From positions 1 through 64,000 of the forward strand of contig NZ_SLYW01000004.1 in NCBI RefSeq assembly GCF_004343585.1: DNA of 64,000 bases. The letters run 5' to 3'. This document shows, one piece after another, positions 62,522-64,000 of this stretch. The first letter of the stretch is position 1. Every line of letters starts with the position of its first letter. This DNA comes from Neorhizobium sp. JUb45. Its GTDB lineage: Bacteria > Pseudomonadota > Alphaproteobacteria > Rhizobiales > Rhizobiaceae. The notes beneath the pieces are model-generated. The model saw nothing but the letters and a program-made list of their open reading frames with translations, was not told where the DNA came from and did not search any database. A program made the position numbers and the translations under genes.

Positions 62522-63778
62522 TTACTCCCCGGCGACAAGCGAAACCGGCTTGACGCGGCCGCCCGGCGGGATTTTGCGGAAGTCGAGGTCACGGCTGACC
62601 AGTCGCTCGACGCCGGCGGCTGCATCGGCCAGAAGCTGGCGGTAGCCGGTGACCGAGCGGGCAAACAGGTTGTAGATCACCACGGCCGGGATGGCGGCGA
62701 CGAGGCCGATGGCGGTTGCCAGCAGAGCTTCTGCAATGCCGGGTGCGACGACGGCCAGATTGGTCGTGTTGGATTCCGAAATGCCGATGAACGAGTTCAT
62801 GATGCCCCAGACGGTGCCGAACAGGCCGACAAACGGGCCGACGGAACCGATCGTTGCCAGAATGCCGGTGCCGCGTGCCATGCGGCGGCCGGCAAAGGCT
62901 TCGATACGCGACAGCACGGAGGACACGCGTTCTTTCACGCCGTCACCTTCGGCGTGTTCGATGGCGGCTTCGGAAATCTCCATCTCTTCGGCAGCTGCGC
63001 GTAGCATGGCGGCTGCCGGGCCACCACGGCCCTCGGTCGCCTTGACGGCCTCAGTCAGCGTGCGCGCCTTGCGGATCGCCTTGATCGTCTTGTTGGCGCG
63101 GGCACGGGCGCCCGTCAGTTCCAGCGTCTTGGCAAACCAGACGGTCCAGGTCAGCAGCGACGCGATGGCGAGGCCGATCATGACGCCTTTGACGACCCAG
63201 TCGGCCTGCATGAACATGCCCCAGGGGGAAAGATCGTGAGGCAGGTCGGCGCGCGGTGCTTCCTCGTCGGTCGCAGGTGCGATGTCGGTTGCCTGCTCTG
63301 TGCCTGGCTGAGCAGGTGCGGCCGTGCCGGATGGCTCCGTGCTCTGCGCCCGCGCGGATTGCTCGGAGGCGGTCGGCGTCACGGGTGCTGCTGGGGCCGG
63401 TGAAGCGGCTGGAGCGGCATTGTTTTGCGCTGGTGCTGGCGCCGACTGTGCCGGTGTCGGCTGGCTGGCCGGTGCCGGGGTTGGCTGGGCCTGCTCAGGA
63501 GCAGCAGCCTGCGGCAGACGGCCTGTTGGCGCATTCGGTGCTGCCTGCGGCGGGGTGCTCGGCTGAACTGTTTCGGAAGGTGCGGGTGCGGTATTCTGAG
63601 TCGGAGCAACTGGAGTCGTCTGCGAAGGCGCGCTGTTCTGCGTCGTCGCTGCAGGCGTTTCCGCCGGCGGTGTCTGCGCATGGACGGATGCCGTCATCAG
63701 CGTCGCGGCAATGAGCGCCGTGCAGGATAGAAAGCCACGGCCACGGGTGGTCGAAATGCGATTTTTGGCTATGGACAT
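62522..63778 (-). CDS. exbB: Biopolymer transport protein ExbB with long N-terminal extension
   Basis: 418 aa against about 240 in E. coli. A signal peptide (about 1-34, cleavage after VHA), then about 140 residues of Ala/Pro/Thr/Gln-rich sequence in the periplasm, and then the MotA/TolQ/ExbB core with three helices ([57 protein letters not shown]). Powers TonB with ExbD. The extension is a known feature of many alphaproteobacterial ExbB proteins. Confidence 0.94.
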   Translation of the reverse strand: MSIAKNRISTTRGRGFLSCTALIAATLMTASVHAQTPPAETPAATTQNSAPSQTTPVAPTQNTAPAPSETVQPSTPPQAAPNAPTGRLPQAAAPEQAQPTPAPASQPTPAQSAPAPAQNNAAPAASPAPAAPVTPTASEQSARAQSTEPSGTAAPAQPGTEQATDIAPATDEEAPRADLPHDLSPWGMFMQADWVVKGVMIGLAIASLLTWTVWFAKTLELTGARARANKTIKAIRKARTLTEAVKATEGRGGPAAAMLRAAAEEMEISEAAIEHAEGDGVKERVSSVLSRIEAFAGRRMARGTGILATIGSVGPFVGLFGTVWGIMNSFIGISESNTTNLAVVAPGIAEALLATAIGLVAAIPAVVIYNLFARSVTGYRQLLADAAAGVERLVSRDLDFRKIPPGGRVKPVSLVAGE

Positions 63779-63910
63779 TCAGAAATTCTCCGGACTCGAA
63801 ACAGGCTTGCACGATGCATCCGATCGTGTGCCATGCCCGGGAGAATGCTTTTTGCATTCAATCCGCCAGCGAACATGCCTCAGGCGACGCTCGTACCGTT
63901 CGGTTACCCG

Positions 63911-63939
63911 ATAGTAAACTTGACTGCGCTTGGCAACAA
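63911..63939 (-). promoter_or_regulatory. Candidate exbB promoter
   Basis: On the minus strand TTGTTG (63934-63939), 17-nt spacer, TACTAT (63911-63916); the transcript would start near 63904 and leave about 126 nt of leader. The inverted repeat ACTCAA-GT-TTGAGT (63975-63988) lies further upstream. No convincing RirA or Irr site was recognised. Confidence 0.4.
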
Positions 63940-64000
63940 TAAATTGCTGCGACACGGTAAAATACGCGTGCTGGACTCAAGTTTGAGTTTATCGCGTTAT

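Overview
The window looks like a chromosomal segment of a Rhizobiaceae alphaproteobacterium (Rhizobium/Agrobacterium/Allorhizobium type). I infer this from GC-rich coding with CTG/CGC/GCC preference, a complete fixNOQP-fixGHIS cluster with FixK/FNR boxes, the irr/fabA-fabB-fabI neighbourhood, the TIGR02300 (FYDLN) protein, a RIME-like palindromic intergenic element, an alphaproteobacterial CCUCCUCCC-loop sRNA, and an initiator tRNA with A29:U41 in the anticodon stem. Genus and species cannot be fixed from sequence reading alone. Most of the window is ordinary core genome. The one clearly accessory module is a small hicAB toxin-antitoxin pair.

Layout. 1-8.9 kb: initiator tRNA, then a divergent peptide/amino-sugar type locus (M81 peptidase and ROK repressor on minus; solute-binding protein, two permeases, ROK kinase, CutC and a HAD phosphatase on plus). 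This importer has no ATPase gene beside it. 8.9-17.1 kb: cbb3 oxidase operon fixNOQP and its assembly operon fixGHIS, each behind its own FixK box; the second box decides the fixG start. 17.1-22 kb: a siderophore-interacting flavoprotein and a yehZYXW-type osmolyte importer. 22-29 kb: a DUF475/TerC-like membrane protein, then rbfA-truB-rpsO-pnp with a structured pnp leader, then an RsmC-like methyltransferase. 29-33.7 kb: Sel1 protein, hicAB, the fabA-fabB-fabI unsaturated fatty-acid genes, and irr.

33.8-38.2 kb holds singletons (secreted hypothetical, YdcF, DUF1275, alpha/beta hydrolase, MarR-type regulator, 3-methyladenine glycosylase). 38.2-48.5 kb is a divergent N-acetylmuramate/N-acetylglucosamine locus: murQ plus a sugar ABC importer and a Gfo/Idh oxidoreductase on minus, and a BadF-type kinase, GntR regulator, NagB-II deaminase and nagA on plus. 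Together they would import MurNAc/GlcNAc without a PTS, phosphorylate it, remove lactate, deacetylate and deaminate to fructose-6-P. A 19-nt motif stands just upstream of the ribosome-binding site on both sides of the divergent promoter.

48.5-54.3 kb: Cys-rich protein, tRNA-Ala(GGC), TIGR02300 protein, cmk-rpsA (without aroA in front) and an orphan disordered protein. 54.4-60 kb: RNase D, an sRNA with three hairpins that each display CCUCCUCCC, an alkaline phosphatase with a Pho box, and a Tat-exported protein with an ABC system whose permease carries a His-rich loop. 60-64 kb: a malate/lactate dehydrogenase family enzyme and exbB-exbD-tonB. The points most worth following are the triple anti-Shine-Dalgarno sRNA, the MurNAc pathway with its paired operator motif and unexplained oxidoreductase, the His-rich ABC system beside alkaline phosphatase, and the compound palindromic repeat inside the sugar ABC operon.
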